A stretch of 64,000 nt of DNA from assembly GCA_023362775.1 (NCBI GenBank), contig JALMGJ010000004.1, positions 84,474,298 through 84,538,297 on the forward strand, read 5' to 3'. The notes beneath the pieces were generated by a model. It had not been told where the DNA came from. It did no database searches and saw nothing but the letters and a program-made list of their open reading frames with translations. The DNA comes from Charina bottae. Its lineage: Eukaryota > Chordata > Lepidosauria > Squamata > Charinaidae. The position numbers were made by a program, and so were the translations under genes. Each line of letters begins with the position of its first letter. The first letter of the stretch is position 1. Below, piece by piece: positions 44,601 to 56,260 of the stretch.

Positions 44601-45610
44601 GGGGCCAAGAAAAGTGAACAAGCCATTGTCATGGGTTATTTTCTATAAGGGATGTTGGCAACTAGGCAAAGATCAGGCTTTTATTCCAAAAGGCTTTATT
44701 GTATAGATATATACAAAATACTGTACTCTGGATTTTTCCATTCTAAAAAGAGTGGATTCCTAGTTGTGTGACTTTTAAAAAATATCCTTTACATTTCTAA
44801 AGGTTTGTTCTTTTCCCATAATTTTTTAACCCTAAGTCATTTTATTTAGACTTCAGTTTTAATTTTGAAACTTTGTACTTAAGAAAAATCTCTCTGACAA
44901 ACACTGTTGTTTTGACTCTACCCCTCATCTCAGTCCATGAACTTTGATTTCAATTTCTTTAACTTTTTATTATTTTACAATTTAACTCTTTTTGTTCCTT
45001 TTACTGTCTCTGTTGACTTTTTCCCCAAAGCCACTTGTCTTGCTTCTTCCAGCTTCCTCCTTCAAGAATCTTGGTCTGAGGTCAGTTGCTCATAATGCAA
45101 TAGGATAACAGCTACTTTTCTTCTGTTAATGCGACACCATTTATTTCTCTCTTCTTTCAGCTTTTCCTGACCTGTCTACCTGTAACATGCTCATGCCTTC
45201 ACTTGTAATCTCCTTTCCTCAGCTCACCACTTTGTCCTTGTTCATGCTGGACCATCCTGTAAGCCTTGAGGTGCTCACTTTCTATGGGCTTGGTGACTTG
45301 TGCTCTCCTCCTCCTCCTCTTTCCATTCTGATGTTTTCATTAACTTTAGTAAGGAATAGGCATATGATGCCATCTCACATTTGATTTTCATAGAGATCCC
45401 CAAGGGTCAAATCACAATTGTAGCAAATAGGTTAGTAAGAGATTGAATCCAATTCTACAATTTTGTGGAAGAAATGAAAAAGAAATGTATGCTTTTAAAC
45501 AGGGGTTTATTTAAACAATCCAATGAATTCATATATGTATATTGATATGTATGTGTATTAATGTGTGCGTGTATATGCACATGTACACATGCATGTATGT
45601 ATGTATTATA
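44601..45610. other. Unassigned sequence
   Basis: No gene or repeat recognised. A (GTAT)n-rich piece lies at 45535-45607. A 65-codon frame at 45187-45384 has no domain. Confidence 0.5.
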
Positions 45611-45614
45611 CAAT

Positions 45615-45935
45615 GGTTAGCCAAGAAAACAAACAAATAGATAATAGAAAAAACATCAATCCACAGTTTTCACTTGAGGCTCAAATGACAAGGCTCAAAT
45701 GATTATATATTAGACACATTCTGCAGAGATCTGGTTCTCCTGAAAAGGCTATAATGCTGAGAAAATAGAAGGGAAAAGAAGAAGAAACAGCAAGGTGGAC
45801 TCAATTACAGTAGTGATAAATGTACAATTGAGACATGTGAAGGGCCAGGTTGGGCACAGATCATCCTGAAGAAGGCCTATCTGTATGGTTGCTAACAGTC
45901 AACACTGACTTGATGATACATAATCAATCTATGTG
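45615..45935 (+). mobile_element. RTE-clade LINE 3' fragment, same subfamily as 28590
   Basis: The blocks 'aatccacagttttcacttgaggctcaaatgacaaggctcaaatga', 'tggttctcctgaaaaggctataatgctgagaaaat' and 'ggttgctaacagtcaacactgacttgatgatacataatcaatc' run parallel to 28690-28980. It is strongly decayed and ends in a short (AATC) run, followed by TG/TA repeats. Confidence 0.72.
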
Positions 45936-46000
45936 TGTGTGTATATATATACCCATACATGTGTACAAACACACACACACACACAAACACACTGGACCAC
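45936..46000. repeat. (TG)n/(TA)n/(AC)n mixed microsatellite
   Basis: tgtgtgtgtgtatatatata and, after a short gap, acacacacacac. Confidence 0.85.
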
Positions 46001-46070
46001 CATGGTAGATTAGTTCCTAACTTTCAATGGCCTTCATCCTGCCATGGATTGATTTGGGAGGATAAAAGTT

Positions 46071-46118
46071 CCATCCATCCATCCATCCATCCATCCATCC
46101 ATCCATCCATCCATCCAT
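46071..46118. repeat. (CATC)n microsatellite
   Basis: Twelve perfect units. The repetitive SIHP- and WMDG-type frames across it are artefacts. Confidence 0.95.
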
Positions 46119-46240
46119 GGTTAAGGTGCTGGAAGACCCAGTAGCAGGAAGACCTAGGTTCTAGTCCTTCCTTTTGCACGGAAGCTGCTGGGTGATTCCC
46201 CTGCCTCCACCTTCCAGTCATTCTTTCTCAGCCTATCCTG
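46119..46240 (+). mobile_element. tRNA-derived SINE head, degenerate
   Basis: Contains tggttaaggtgctggaagac, gacctaggttctagtccttc (B-box-like) and agctgctgggtgattccc, in the order of the Sauria-type head, but diverged and without a clear tail. Confidence 0.6.
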
Positions 46241-46249
46241 GGAGATCAG

Positions 46250-48735
46250 AAAACATCTATCTAGCAAACTGCACAGCAGATTAGATTATGCTCTATAACC
46301 TTCATTGAAGAGGCCATCATTCAGTGAATTGATTCAGGTTTATGATGATATATTCTGTTACATTATTATATACTGTATATTCCATATGGAATAAGGAATA
46401 TGTCTTTCAGCTCCCATTAATCCAGTCAGCAGAACCAATAATCAGCTTGCAAGAGTTGCAGTCCCAAATATCTTAGGGGAACCTGGTAGCTTATCCTGAT
46501 CAACAGAGATGGCTGTCTGATTACCCATGCTAAGAAAAATAAGATTGTTACTATGGTCAAGACAAAGGATTTTTTTTCAGTTCAATTACTTTTGATTTCT
46601 ATTTTTTCTTAAATAGTCATATTGAATAACCTATGTGCACTAAACAGAAAAGCAAAATAAAGCCAAGCATCACTATCACTGTTGTTATTTCATGTTGTAT
46701 ATCATTATTTTATGTAAAAGGAAGTGTAATGTTTCTCAATTATCAATGAGCCTGTTTGCCATTGCTGCCTTCTTCGCCTCACATATTCCTTTTCTTTGTT
46801 CTAATCTTTGCTTTGACTTCTGTCAAAAGCAATTGTTTTTTAAATGTTTATACTATAATGTAAAACTAAATTAACTTACAATAGTTATCTGGTTGGAATA
46901 ATTCTGCTAGATTGGATGCTAGTATTATTTTAAAGTTGATAGTAAGCTGGTAATCACATTTTTTAAAAAAGTATTGTTTGGGAAATGTAAATTGAGGAAG
47001 TAGCTTATCTGAAGCCAGTCTCATCCTAAGCTGTTCTTACCAAGCTATTGATGCATCCTGTATTTTCAGATCTGCATGTTTCTATTGACATTCCTTTGTT
47101 AATAAATGTTAATATTTATTGTTTTTCCTGTTGAGATTTTGTTTGATATTCTTTGACAAACAAGGATATGATTAGTGTAGCTGTAAAGTTCTCCTGTTGC
47201 CTGTGCTCCCTAGATAGCAGCATTAATGCCTGCCAAAGAGTTGATGCCGTTTATCATCAGAGACAGAGACTGAAAAAGGATATTTATATAATTTTTATCT
47301 TTTACCTTGCCAACCAAAATGGATGAGCTTTGTGATTTTTAATATTCTGTTGTAATTTTTTATACTTGTTACATATATACACTAGTACACTTATATACTA
47401 ATCTAATGAAATTAGTTAAACTATTATTGTGCTGTGGAAAACATGCCAGGGCTATTTTTTTTATCAGCAAATTCTGAATATACATATCTTTTGCATAATT
47501 TTGTATTACACACTAAAATTGTATACATAATGCCTTCTACTATTGGAATTCATGCATACATTTAGGCATAAAGAATTATAATTACACCATCAGCTGCAGC
47601 TGAGACCACTGGTACCATTTTTATATATGGATGGAAATAAAACTGGGCTAGATAGATTGTCTGCTTCTAAAGGCTCTAGATACTGAATAGCAATAAATGA
47701 TATCCAAAGTAAAAAGATGGCTGTCCTGTTTAACCATAAGAGTGAGCAATAATTGATAAACCTCTTATTGGCTTCCTTGAGGTTTTGTGCACTTTTTGTC
47801 TGTTAAGTTTAATAGATGCTTCAGTTCTTTTGAAAGCTCCTTGGAAATGTTGAGGGTTAGAAATAATTGTTTATTAACACAGTAACCATAGGGTTTTTTT
47901 TAATAATCAGTCTTCTGGAATGTTCATGTTACTTTTACAAAATATGGCATGAAGGCTTGGAATAAGTAGAAGAAACTAAATTGGCAAAATAGACAAGCCC
48001 TAAAGACATCTTTCAATTTTGGATACTTTTATAATAATTATTTAAAATTGTTTTCTCAGAACAATTTTAATCTTTGTGGCAACAAGCAATCCTAGGAAGA
48101 TTGATCCTTTACGGCTTGCCACTCTAGCAACTGCTGCTTTTATACTAGGGTCAGGCTAAAATAATAATCACAGAAAGAGTCCTAGACGTAAGATTACAGA
48201 AAAAGGTCAGCATATTCCATCCCGCATTGGAGCTCACAGAATTTATTCTAGATTGCAGTTGGGCAGGTACTTAACCTGTCCTGCCCAACAAAGAGTTTGT
48301 TTTCAAAGCCAGGCTTGATGTTTTACCCTCCCTTGTTCTTAATGGGTGATTTCCTCCTGTGTTTGAGAATCTGCCCATGCAGGGTAAACACTATTGAGAC
48401 AATCACATGTGCAATTTTACACTGTCCCTATTACCAGTGTAGTTTAAAGATTTTTGACACGTTTTATAGGTCATAACGAAAGTATTCTTCTTGATTTTCT
48501 CCTCTCAGACAGGGAATATTTTATTATACAAAATGTTGCTAGATTTTGTATAAACAGATAATTAATGGTAATGGGCTTGGGCAAATATACTGAGAATCCC
48601 TTTTTTATTTTTTATTTAATTGTTTTTTTTCAATTTTATTTTTTAAAATAACTACCACAATTTCTGATAGCCTGCACTCACAGAGAGACTGATTATTTTT
48701 AAATTTAAAGTTCCATTCCCCACCCCAACCCCTTG
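46250..48735. other. Unassigned AT-rich sequence
   Basis: About 2.5 kb without a recognised gene or repeat. A hairpin-forming palindrome (gttgggcagg...cctgcccaac) lies at about 48256-48288. Confidence 0.5.
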
Positions 48736-48745
48736 ATCTCCTTTG

Positions 48746-48780
<35 letters not shown>

Positions 48781-48783
<3 letters not shown>

Positions 48784-49028
48784 CCAGACTTTGAGTGAAG
48801 GAACACGCTGAGACTTGGTGTAAAAGCTCTAGTGTTTTATTGTTCTACTCTGCTAGACAGAATCCAGCTAAACTAAAATGAATTAGTGATGCTCAGAGAA
48901 AAGGCCCAAGAAACTAGGGTGGGGCCTTCTTTAGCTTCTTGGGTAGAAAGCAAAGCAATTCAGTACTGCGCATGTGTATATCCCCCTGGAGGGAGCCCCC
49001 TCCTTCTTCACCAGTTATCTCCCTGACA
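48781..49028 (-). mobile_element. Solo LTR, 248 bp, perfect 5-bp target-site duplication
   Basis: Starts tgtccagac and ends ccctgaca. Target copies gtatg lie at 48776-48780 and 49029-49033. A minus-strand polyadenylation signal (CAATAAAA, from ttttattg) is at about 48835. It sits in the microsatellite tail of copy A, so it is younger than that insertion. A diverged relative is at 59731. Confidence 0.82.
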
Positions 49029-49035
49029 GTATGTT

Positions 49036-49044
49036 TATATATAT

Positions 49045-49091
<47 letters not shown>

Positions 49092-49130
49092 ATGTATGTA
49101 TGTGTGTGTGTGTATATATATATATATATA
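49036..49130. repeat. (TA)n(CT)n(TG)n compound microsatellite
   Basis: Forms the tail of L1-like copy A on the minus strand. The serine/leucine-rich frames over it are artefacts. Confidence 0.9.
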
Positions 49131-49641
49131 AAATAAGAATTTTATTAAGTTTCAAAAAAGATAAAAGATACAGAAAAACAAAAAACTACAAAAAAAACTA
49201 AAAAAGTGTGAAAACACAAGAGAATTTTTTTTAGATAGATTACAAAAAGAAGTGACTTCCGATTTTAAACATCAAGGATATACAGCAATTTCCCATAATC
49301 AGTCCCTTACTCTATATTAAACCAAAATCACATTATTTCTACAAGTCAACCCCTTAGCACATTATAAAAGTCACTAAATACAATTGCTCCCTCCATGTAT
49401 ATTAAAAGAAAAAAGAAGTATAAATCACCTAATCAACTTCCCCCCTAAAATAACAATTACTTATTCCCTTCCTATTACTATTCTATACATTCCTGTCTAC
49501 TATAATAAAGATCAAAAGTAGAAAAGCATGTAAATTGTCTACCATTATAGTTAATAATACAAAAAACATGAATACAAAAGACATGAATAAGAAAAAAATG
49601 TAATAATCATAATCCCAGTCATTAACGATAAATAAAATCAC

Positions 49642-49781
49642 ATTTCTATATTTTCTTTGTTTGTTATTTTTTGACTTCACTTTTTCTTTTCCTTTTTCTT
49701 ACTTTGTATTTCTATTTCTTTTCTTTTGTATTAGCTCTTAATATGTATTTTAAAATTTAATAAAACTTATGGAAAAAAAAA
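49642..49781 (+). mobile_element. Short L1-type 3' tail nested in copy A, 14-bp target-site duplication
   Basis: A 140-bp T-rich 3'UTR piece ending aatttaataaaacttatgg and poly-A. Target copies ataaataaaatcac lie at 49628-49641 and 49782-49795. It is in the opposite orientation to its host element, whose sequence continues smoothly on either side. Confidence 0.85.
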
Positions 49782-49834
49782 ATAAATAAAATCACCCAAA
49801 GCCAAAAAACCATCCAGATAAATATTTTAGTCCC

Positions 49835-50311
49835 TTAACCCACTTCAGAATAAACCAAGACATTTACATATCCCCATAATAGGCACAGAGCTATATTCTT
49901 AAAGAAATCAAACAGCCCAATTGCTCCCCTCATGAACACAGACTTCTCTTCAAAAAACCTCTCGTACATAATAACCCCTTCTTTTCCATGACATTCCATC
50001 AGAAAGTCAAATCTACTCATATCTTGCAGCTCAATTTATCCATTTAAGTTCTTCATTTCAGCATTGCCAATTTCATCCAGGATTTCAACAGAAGCCTGAA
50101 TCTCACTCTTGGGAGAAACATTTCCATTGCTGTTAGATTCTTCAGGTTCATCTCCATCATCTCCAATCAAATGGCACATTTCAGACCACATGTTTTCCAC
50201 AATGCTCCAAATGTCCTGCACAACAGCTTGGAAGGAATCAGAAAAAAATTGCTTAATATCTGCTTTAATATCTTGGTGAAAATCGGAGAAAGTCTGTTTA
50301 AGATCCTCCAT
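49835..50311 (-). pseudogene. Short ORF1-like frame of the ORF2-less L1, one stop
   Basis: The frame starts MEDLKQTFSDFHQDIKADIK at 50311. The N-terminal part is rich in charged and large hydrophobic residues with a heptad-like spacing (coiled-coil-like), followed by an acidic middle (GDDGDEPEES). A TAA at about 50036 splits it. The same frame continues to 49835, about 158 codons in all. Copy B has the same start (MEDIKQILSHFHQNVKQ) and the same downstream segments. L1 ORF1 proteins bind RNA through a coiled coil and an RRM; no RRM is seen here. No database check was possible. Confidence 0.65.
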
Positions 50312-51012
50312 TTCTGAAGCAGTAAGTTATGGCGCCCTAGATACTTAACCGGCAGATGTAAACGGTAATGTAAAATTTCTGAACTGAGTTAAGATAAGAT
50401 CACAGACAGTTCCCAGAGAAAGTAACGGCAGGAAAGTGAAAGTTCAGAATGGCAGATTCAGCGTGTAGGAAAAATGCTAAAATTTTCAAAATTAGTGCAG
50501 AAATAACAACAGAGAGACTATAACATACTCTCAACCCTCCTTAGTATTGGATGGAAAGCAAAATCCAAAGCTTTAAAAAATAATAATAATAATAATCACA
50601 AAAATAACAATAAGCACCAAGAGAGATTGTTTCTCCTTAATGTAGAAAGCCTCTCTTAGGGTACGAATGCTTAAAGAAAAAATAAATTAGGTGCTTTAGA
50701 AATGGGGTGGATGGATTTAATGTTCCTTTAAGGCTGCAGCGCAGCTCGGAAATGATGTCTTCCCAGCCTCCCGGCGAAGTCTTACCCGTCGATCACAGAC
50801 ACTGTTTACGATCTCATGGTTGCAACTCACCGTCCGGAGGACAAATGGGTCAATTCTAAGCATTTTCCTTGATCTGGAAAAATGCTCTGGGCTTCAGGAG
50901 AAACCAGCCTGAGCTGAAAAAAATTGCCACACTGCCAGTTCTGCCCGCGGATCTTGCAGACACAGCTGGTCAGTCTGCCATTTCCCACCAGAAGCCTCAT
51001 CTCCTTTGTAGT

Positions 51013-51389
51013 TTATAGACTTTCTTAATATACTAATATTTGGAGGGGTTTCTTAATTTATCTCTTAATATTTAAATAATTATATTAATACTCTAACATC
51101 TTAATTTTTTACATTCTATTTTATTCTATTTTTAGTATCTTAAGGACTGCACTTAAACTCTTTTTAAGCACTTCACATATCTATCTTATCTTCTCCTTTG
51201 GTTCCTAATTTCATTCATACTTTATAATTTTAGATTAATATAAAACATTGGTTAATAATTGTAATAAACCTGAATTCAGATGAGTGTTGAAAGCAACATT
51301 TGTCTGTAGGTATGCTATTTTTATTTTTATTTTTATTTTCTCCTTCGTAGCTACAGTCTACTGCTAGATTAACAGAACTATAGTAGAGC
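51013..51389. other. Unassigned AT-rich sequence
   Basis: No gene or repeat recognised. Confidence 0.5.
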
Positions 51390-51590
51390 CAATGTGGTTC
51401 AATGGCTAAAGTTTTGGACTAGGAATGAGAAGACCCAGATTCAAGGCTACCCTTAGGAATGGAAACTAGGTAACACTGGGACAATTATTTGATGTCAGGG
51501 GTTGCTGTTATGGATATAAAATGAATAGAAATCCCCACTTTGACTTCTTGGAGGAAAGGTGGGATATAAAACTAACTAATAATTATATAT
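51390..51590 (+). mobile_element. tRNA-derived SINE, old, + strand
   Basis: Starts gagccaatgtggttcaatgg (A-box-like head), has acccagattcaaggctaccc in the B-box position, then actaggtaacactgggacaa, and ends cttggaggaaaggtgggata then taaaactaactaataatta. Diverged, but complete in order. Confidence 0.8.
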
Positions 51591-53820
51591 AGTAGACTGC
51601 AGTGATATAACTTTTTTGTTTTGTTTTTGGATATTTGTTTTGGTACAAGTTGTTAATACTTTTATTGTTTAAGCAAACATGTGGCCAGCCAATAGGAGAT
51701 AATGTATCTGTAAGATCCTGACCCTGGAAAAAGTGTAGATTTCTATTCATTGTATGAATTAATGTATTTGCTTTTTATGTTAATTTCTGTATATCAACCC
51801 ACTTTCTGCTATAGTTCTTCTAGTGCTTAATTCTTTCCCTTCCAATGATATCTATTTTTTTTCCTTTTATTGTAATGTAGTTCATGATACATTGTATTAT
51901 TTCAATGTAGATTTCAATGCAGTAATGTTTATAAAATATGATTTAAAATTATTAATACTCTATTGAAAGTAAAAAGGGAAAAGTAAAAAGTCTATCATTA
52001 TTAAGTGCCATTTTGGATGTCAGTATTATAAGCTGACATTATTCAAATTTTCATCCAAAGTTGAGTATTGTAATGGTATATGAGAATGACCTTGGGAAAC
52101 AGGAGGAAGAGCTGCAGCCTAGACAATGGTCTGGTAAACAGAATCTGAGCCCACAGTAGGAGGAGTGGGGAAAGCATATTAGAAGGAACCCTCCCTAGTT
52201 TTCAGGAAAGTAAAAGCAAGGGACAACAGGGGTACTTTCAGACTTCCAAGATTCTGTTAATGCAACCTCACAATAAAGATAGAGCTAGTAATCATAAGCA
52301 TGCTTCTTGTCTGGACTACCTCGAAGGGCTAACATCAGTCTTGCAAGTCTGATAGCATATTATACAAGTACAAGCTCTAACCTGTTGACGACTGGAGAAT
52401 TTAATCTGGTACCAGAAGAACCTTCCTCTCTGTGAATCAGGTTCTGTTCTAGGTCAGATTGCTTTCAGTTTAGTAGGCCTGATCTGGATATTAGCATAAA
52501 TACCATTTTAGGAAAAGCAGAGAGTGGATCATTTATAAAATATGCTATAAATAATGGAGTATGGCAAATTCTGTTTTGTGTGATTTCACAACGTAACTGA
52601 AATAACTAGTTTATTACATTAAAAAAATCATTATTCAACCATGATACAAAGGGTAGTCTAAGAGACTGTGACTCTCTTTAAGATACCTAATTTAATTGAT
52701 TTATTAAGACCAATGAAACCAAAGTGCAGCTAAGTAGTAATCCAAATGTATCCAGTGGGATTTAGGCATGTCTAATTTTTTGCTGGATCATGTCCTTCAT
52801 GCTTGATCAATGAATCCATTTAAGCAGCCATTTCTTTAATCCAATTTAGCCTTATTAAGTAAAATGCTAATTAGATACTTGTTCAGAGAATGGCATAGAT
52901 GTGTCTATGAAATCACCAGGAATCAAGCTTGACACAAAGAATGCTTTACCTTTTACAGATATAATGCAAGATTTCTTGGATTTAATTATCATAATTAAAT
53001 GTATATAACAAAGCATTTTAATAAAATACAAATTAGTTTTATTTAATCCTTAATTATTAGATTTTTGTTTGGTTTTAGAAAAGAAATTTATGTTTAATCT
53101 TGTTGCTACAAAAAGAATACAGCTTAAGTGATGTGCATGACAGACAAGTAATGGTAATAATCTAGAGATAAGATTAAAGCTCTGTGATTCACATACATTA
53201 CAAAAGAGATGTTCAGCACTGTTAACTTTTGGAAGAATGTGGTGGTGGGGGAAATGATGCCCTGGTCTAGCCTACAGCTTGCAGTCCACAGAAACAAATG
53301 GAGAAAACTGTTGTGATTAATTTCTAATGGGATGAATTTGTGGTAAAACTAGCTTAGATAAGAACACATGCTCTGAGTTGCTAACCAAACAGTATACTTA
53401 AGTCCTACTGAAGAAAACATGGTTTTCTCAAATTATTTTGAGAATTTTTATTCCTAAAAACATTGAATGCTTTCATGAATATCTCATTTTATGAAACTCA
53501 CTTCTGCTTTATTTTTCTCTCACATAAATAAGGCTCTGAAACTCCTGTGAAAATCTAAGAAAGTAATTACAATTATTTGGTATATATTTTATTTTACAAT
53601 TTATTCATATATGTATGAATTAAATTTATACTGCATATTGTATATGGTTTTATTGAATATGTTGTGTATTTATGGGCTACAGTAGAATATTTTTTTCTCA
53701 ATAAAATACTGACTTGCTTAATGCAAAAAACCCCCCACAACTATTGGTGTGCTATTAAATATATGAAATGGAAAAGCAGGCTGAGGCAATGAAATAAAAT
53801 GTCAGAACAAATCGTGACTT
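51591..53820. other. Unassigned AT-rich sequence
   Basis: About 2.2 kb without a recognised gene or repeat. Confidence 0.5.
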
Positions 53821-53824
53821 TATA

Positions 53825-54060
53825 GTTTGATCTTGGTAGCTCACCAGAGGTCCTCTTCAGGACCAATTCATCTTAAAATGTGCACCGGCTTTGAAGTAAT
53901 TCCACAGGATGCCTATGCCTCTGCCAGTGCTCTGATTAAAAACTGTAAATCTTTTTGTCAGTGTGTATCATGTGAAGCAATAAATCTCAATCCCCTAGGA
54001 CATGAACTTTGTGGGGGGAAAATGTTTTTCCCCTTAGCAAAAGAGTAAGCAAATCAAATT
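53825..54060. other. Complex single-copy block, candidate conserved non-coding sequence
   Basis: A block of balanced composition in AT-rich, transposon-free DNA (51.6-55.3 kb). A 73-codon + frame has no recognised domain and no exon-like splice context that I can defend. It could be a regulatory element or an unrecognised exon. Confidence 0.25.
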
Positions 54061-55355
54061 CAAACTGATGTTTTAACTGGGGTGAAGAAAATAATTTGGG
54101 ATATAAAATGCATCCATTTTGAAAAACATACTGAAAAATATAATTATTTGCTAGGAGGAATATTTTCAGCATCATTAATATTTCACAAGAACTGTATCTG
54201 CTCTAAAGATAGAGACTGACACTATAGTAGAACACAAATTGAATGCATTGCAATTTATCTCTTTAGACATTGTAGATATTCTTTATTGATTTAGTAATTT
54301 TACTTCTACATTATTAGTTGTATGATGCTTTCCCAACCCATTTCACATCATTACTTTAATGTATTATTGACTTTAAAAGGCATCTTAGAAGAATCATGAT
54401 CCTCTTAGTGATTATTAATGTTATTTTATACAGGTCATAGCTAACATAGACAAAAGGTTTGAATGAGTGCTTCCTAAGTATGCTTCATTCATCAGACTTC
54501 ACAAAGTCACCTAAGTATAGCAAATATTGAATAAACTAACCCTCTTTCCCAATATCCCGTAAATATAATTTGTATTTCATGTATCCATTTTTAATCTTAG
54601 GAATTTTGTTTTATTCCTGTAAATAATGAAACAGAAACAGAATAATGACAAATATTTGAACAATCTCCAATATCATTTTATAATATGTTTATATACCATC
54701 CTGTTTGAAAATATACATTGAAATGCTTCTCTGTTTTCCAGTGGCGACATCGCCTGCTTAGCCTATTAGTACATATCACAACTTTGCCTTAGCCAATTTA
54801 ATGTGCATCTTTATATTTACTGTATATCTTCACCTTCATGTCTAATGGATGCAGCTAATACTAATATGAATGCATATATGGTTTTCCCAATAGTTATTCT
54901 GTTTGATTAATTTTATATTTCCTCATAGTTACTTCATTATTCCAATATAAAATCATGATTTGCTAATAATAGTTATTTAAAACTGACTTATTTAACCTTA
55001 GATTAAAAATATAATCATGAATTTGTATTCTAACCATTATCTATTACTAATGACAGACAACATATTTTGAGGACTGGGCAGGTCAGTTTTCTTCTGCATT
55101 TGTTTACTTACAGTTCAGATTCTGCCTGTCTTGTGGAACTCTTATTCCATAATTTCAAACATTCTGTTTACTCCTCCTTTAAATTACAAGATAGGACACT
55201 TACCTGCTGAAAGAACATTCTTATAATAATGGTGTTTTCATGAGTTACTTGCAACTTACATTGCCTGAAATATCCATTATAGCAGTAGCCATTCAATGCT
55301 GCCTTATTCACAATCCAATATAAATTATACTTTAATGATCTATTTTGTTACCTGT
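54061..55355. other. Unassigned AT-rich sequence
   Basis: No gene or repeat recognised. Confidence 0.5.
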
Positions 55356-55359
55356 ATTT

Positions 55360-56260
55360 AGTTCTCCACATAATAACCACCATTTGTTATACATGTTTAC
55401 CAGTGATGGACAAGCTTCTTGAAGCCATCAAAAAAGAACTATGCATTTTGGCAACCAGATCCTGACAATCCTTTCCACCTCTTCATTTGAGTCAAATAAA
55501 TATCCACAAATGTATTCCTGCAATGTGGGGAAATGGCAGAAGTCACATGACACCAAGTCTGGACCATATAGCAGATGGGATAAGACAGTGAGATCCAACT
55601 TCTCAAATACCTCTTGGGTAGCTCATGAAGTGTGAGGCTTAACTTTGTAATGTTGCAGCAAAATTTCCCTTCCTGTGCCTCCAAACTCTATGTATTGTTA
55701 TTTCAAAGTTTTGAGTGTTGCAGTGTAGCACTGTTGGTTGATAGTGCTGCTAGGTTCAAGGAAACCTGTGGGACTAACACTATCTGCATCTGAAAAAACT
55801 GTAACTATGAGGTTTTCTGACGAAGCCTGGGTTTTGATTTATGTTTTTGCAGGTGACATTTTATGATGATAGTCCATAGAACTTAATTTCTAGATCATAA
55901 TGGATTTAATAAATTAAATCCATGTTTTTCACTAGCTATCATGATGCTGTGAAGAAATTCCTCACCTTCATTCTTGTAGCAAGACAAAAATTGCTGGAAA
56001 ATTTCAACTCTTGTAGCTTTCTTCTTTGCCATCAGCATGCAAACCCACCATGCAAAAACCTTTGCCATCATGCACAAACCTTCTGATATTGAAAAACATC
56101 AATAATGTGACTCACAAGTTCATGTGAAACTTGACAGCAATTTCCCTTTGACTATTCCACCAATTGTCCTTAATCAGTTCATCAACCTTTCTCATGTAGA
56201 ACTAGTCAGTTGCTGTCACAGGTCATCCACTTCATTCTTGATCACACACATTTAAAAAGA
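55360..56260 (-). pseudogene. Mariner-type transposase, dead
   Basis: On the minus strand, in shifting frames, the parts of a mariner transposase follow in order. The helix-turn-helix region is a remnant near 56200-56100. The 'KVxARWVPxxL' block is seen as KVFAWWVCMLMAKKKATRVE (about 56070), followed by EEFLHSIMIASEK, where intact proteins have 'FLxxIVTGDE' with the first catalytic Asp; here it is changed. Near the end come the 'SPDLxPxDFHxFP' region (degenerate, about 55560) and DSNEEVERIVRIWL (about 55490). The middle third is missing. No terminal inverted repeats were found. Confidence 0.75.

Larger units (their letters stand above)
48750..50998 (-). mobile_element. ORF2-less L1-like element, copy A, with 14-bp target-site duplication
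   Basis: Target copies atctcctttgtagt lie at 48736-48749 and 50999-51012. On the minus strand it starts ggcttctggtgggaaatggc, has a 5'UTR of about 690 bp, then an ORF1-like frame (from 50311), and passes straight into a 3'UTR ending cttaataaaattctt and an expanded TA/TG/CT microsatellite tail. No RT or endonuclease is present. Without its two nested inserts it is about 1.84 kb, close to copy B (1.82 kb). Nested inserts: solo LTR (48781-49028) and an L1 tail (49642-49781). Confidence 0.85.

Noticed and set aside
46024..46221. Repetitive WMDG- and SIHP-type peptides
   Set aside because: They are produced by the (CATC)n microsatellite.
49835..50311. The short L1-like frame as a host gene
   Set aside because: It lies between a 5'UTR and 3'UTR bounded by target-site duplications and has a sister frame in the copy at 60668-62490, so it belongs to the transposon.
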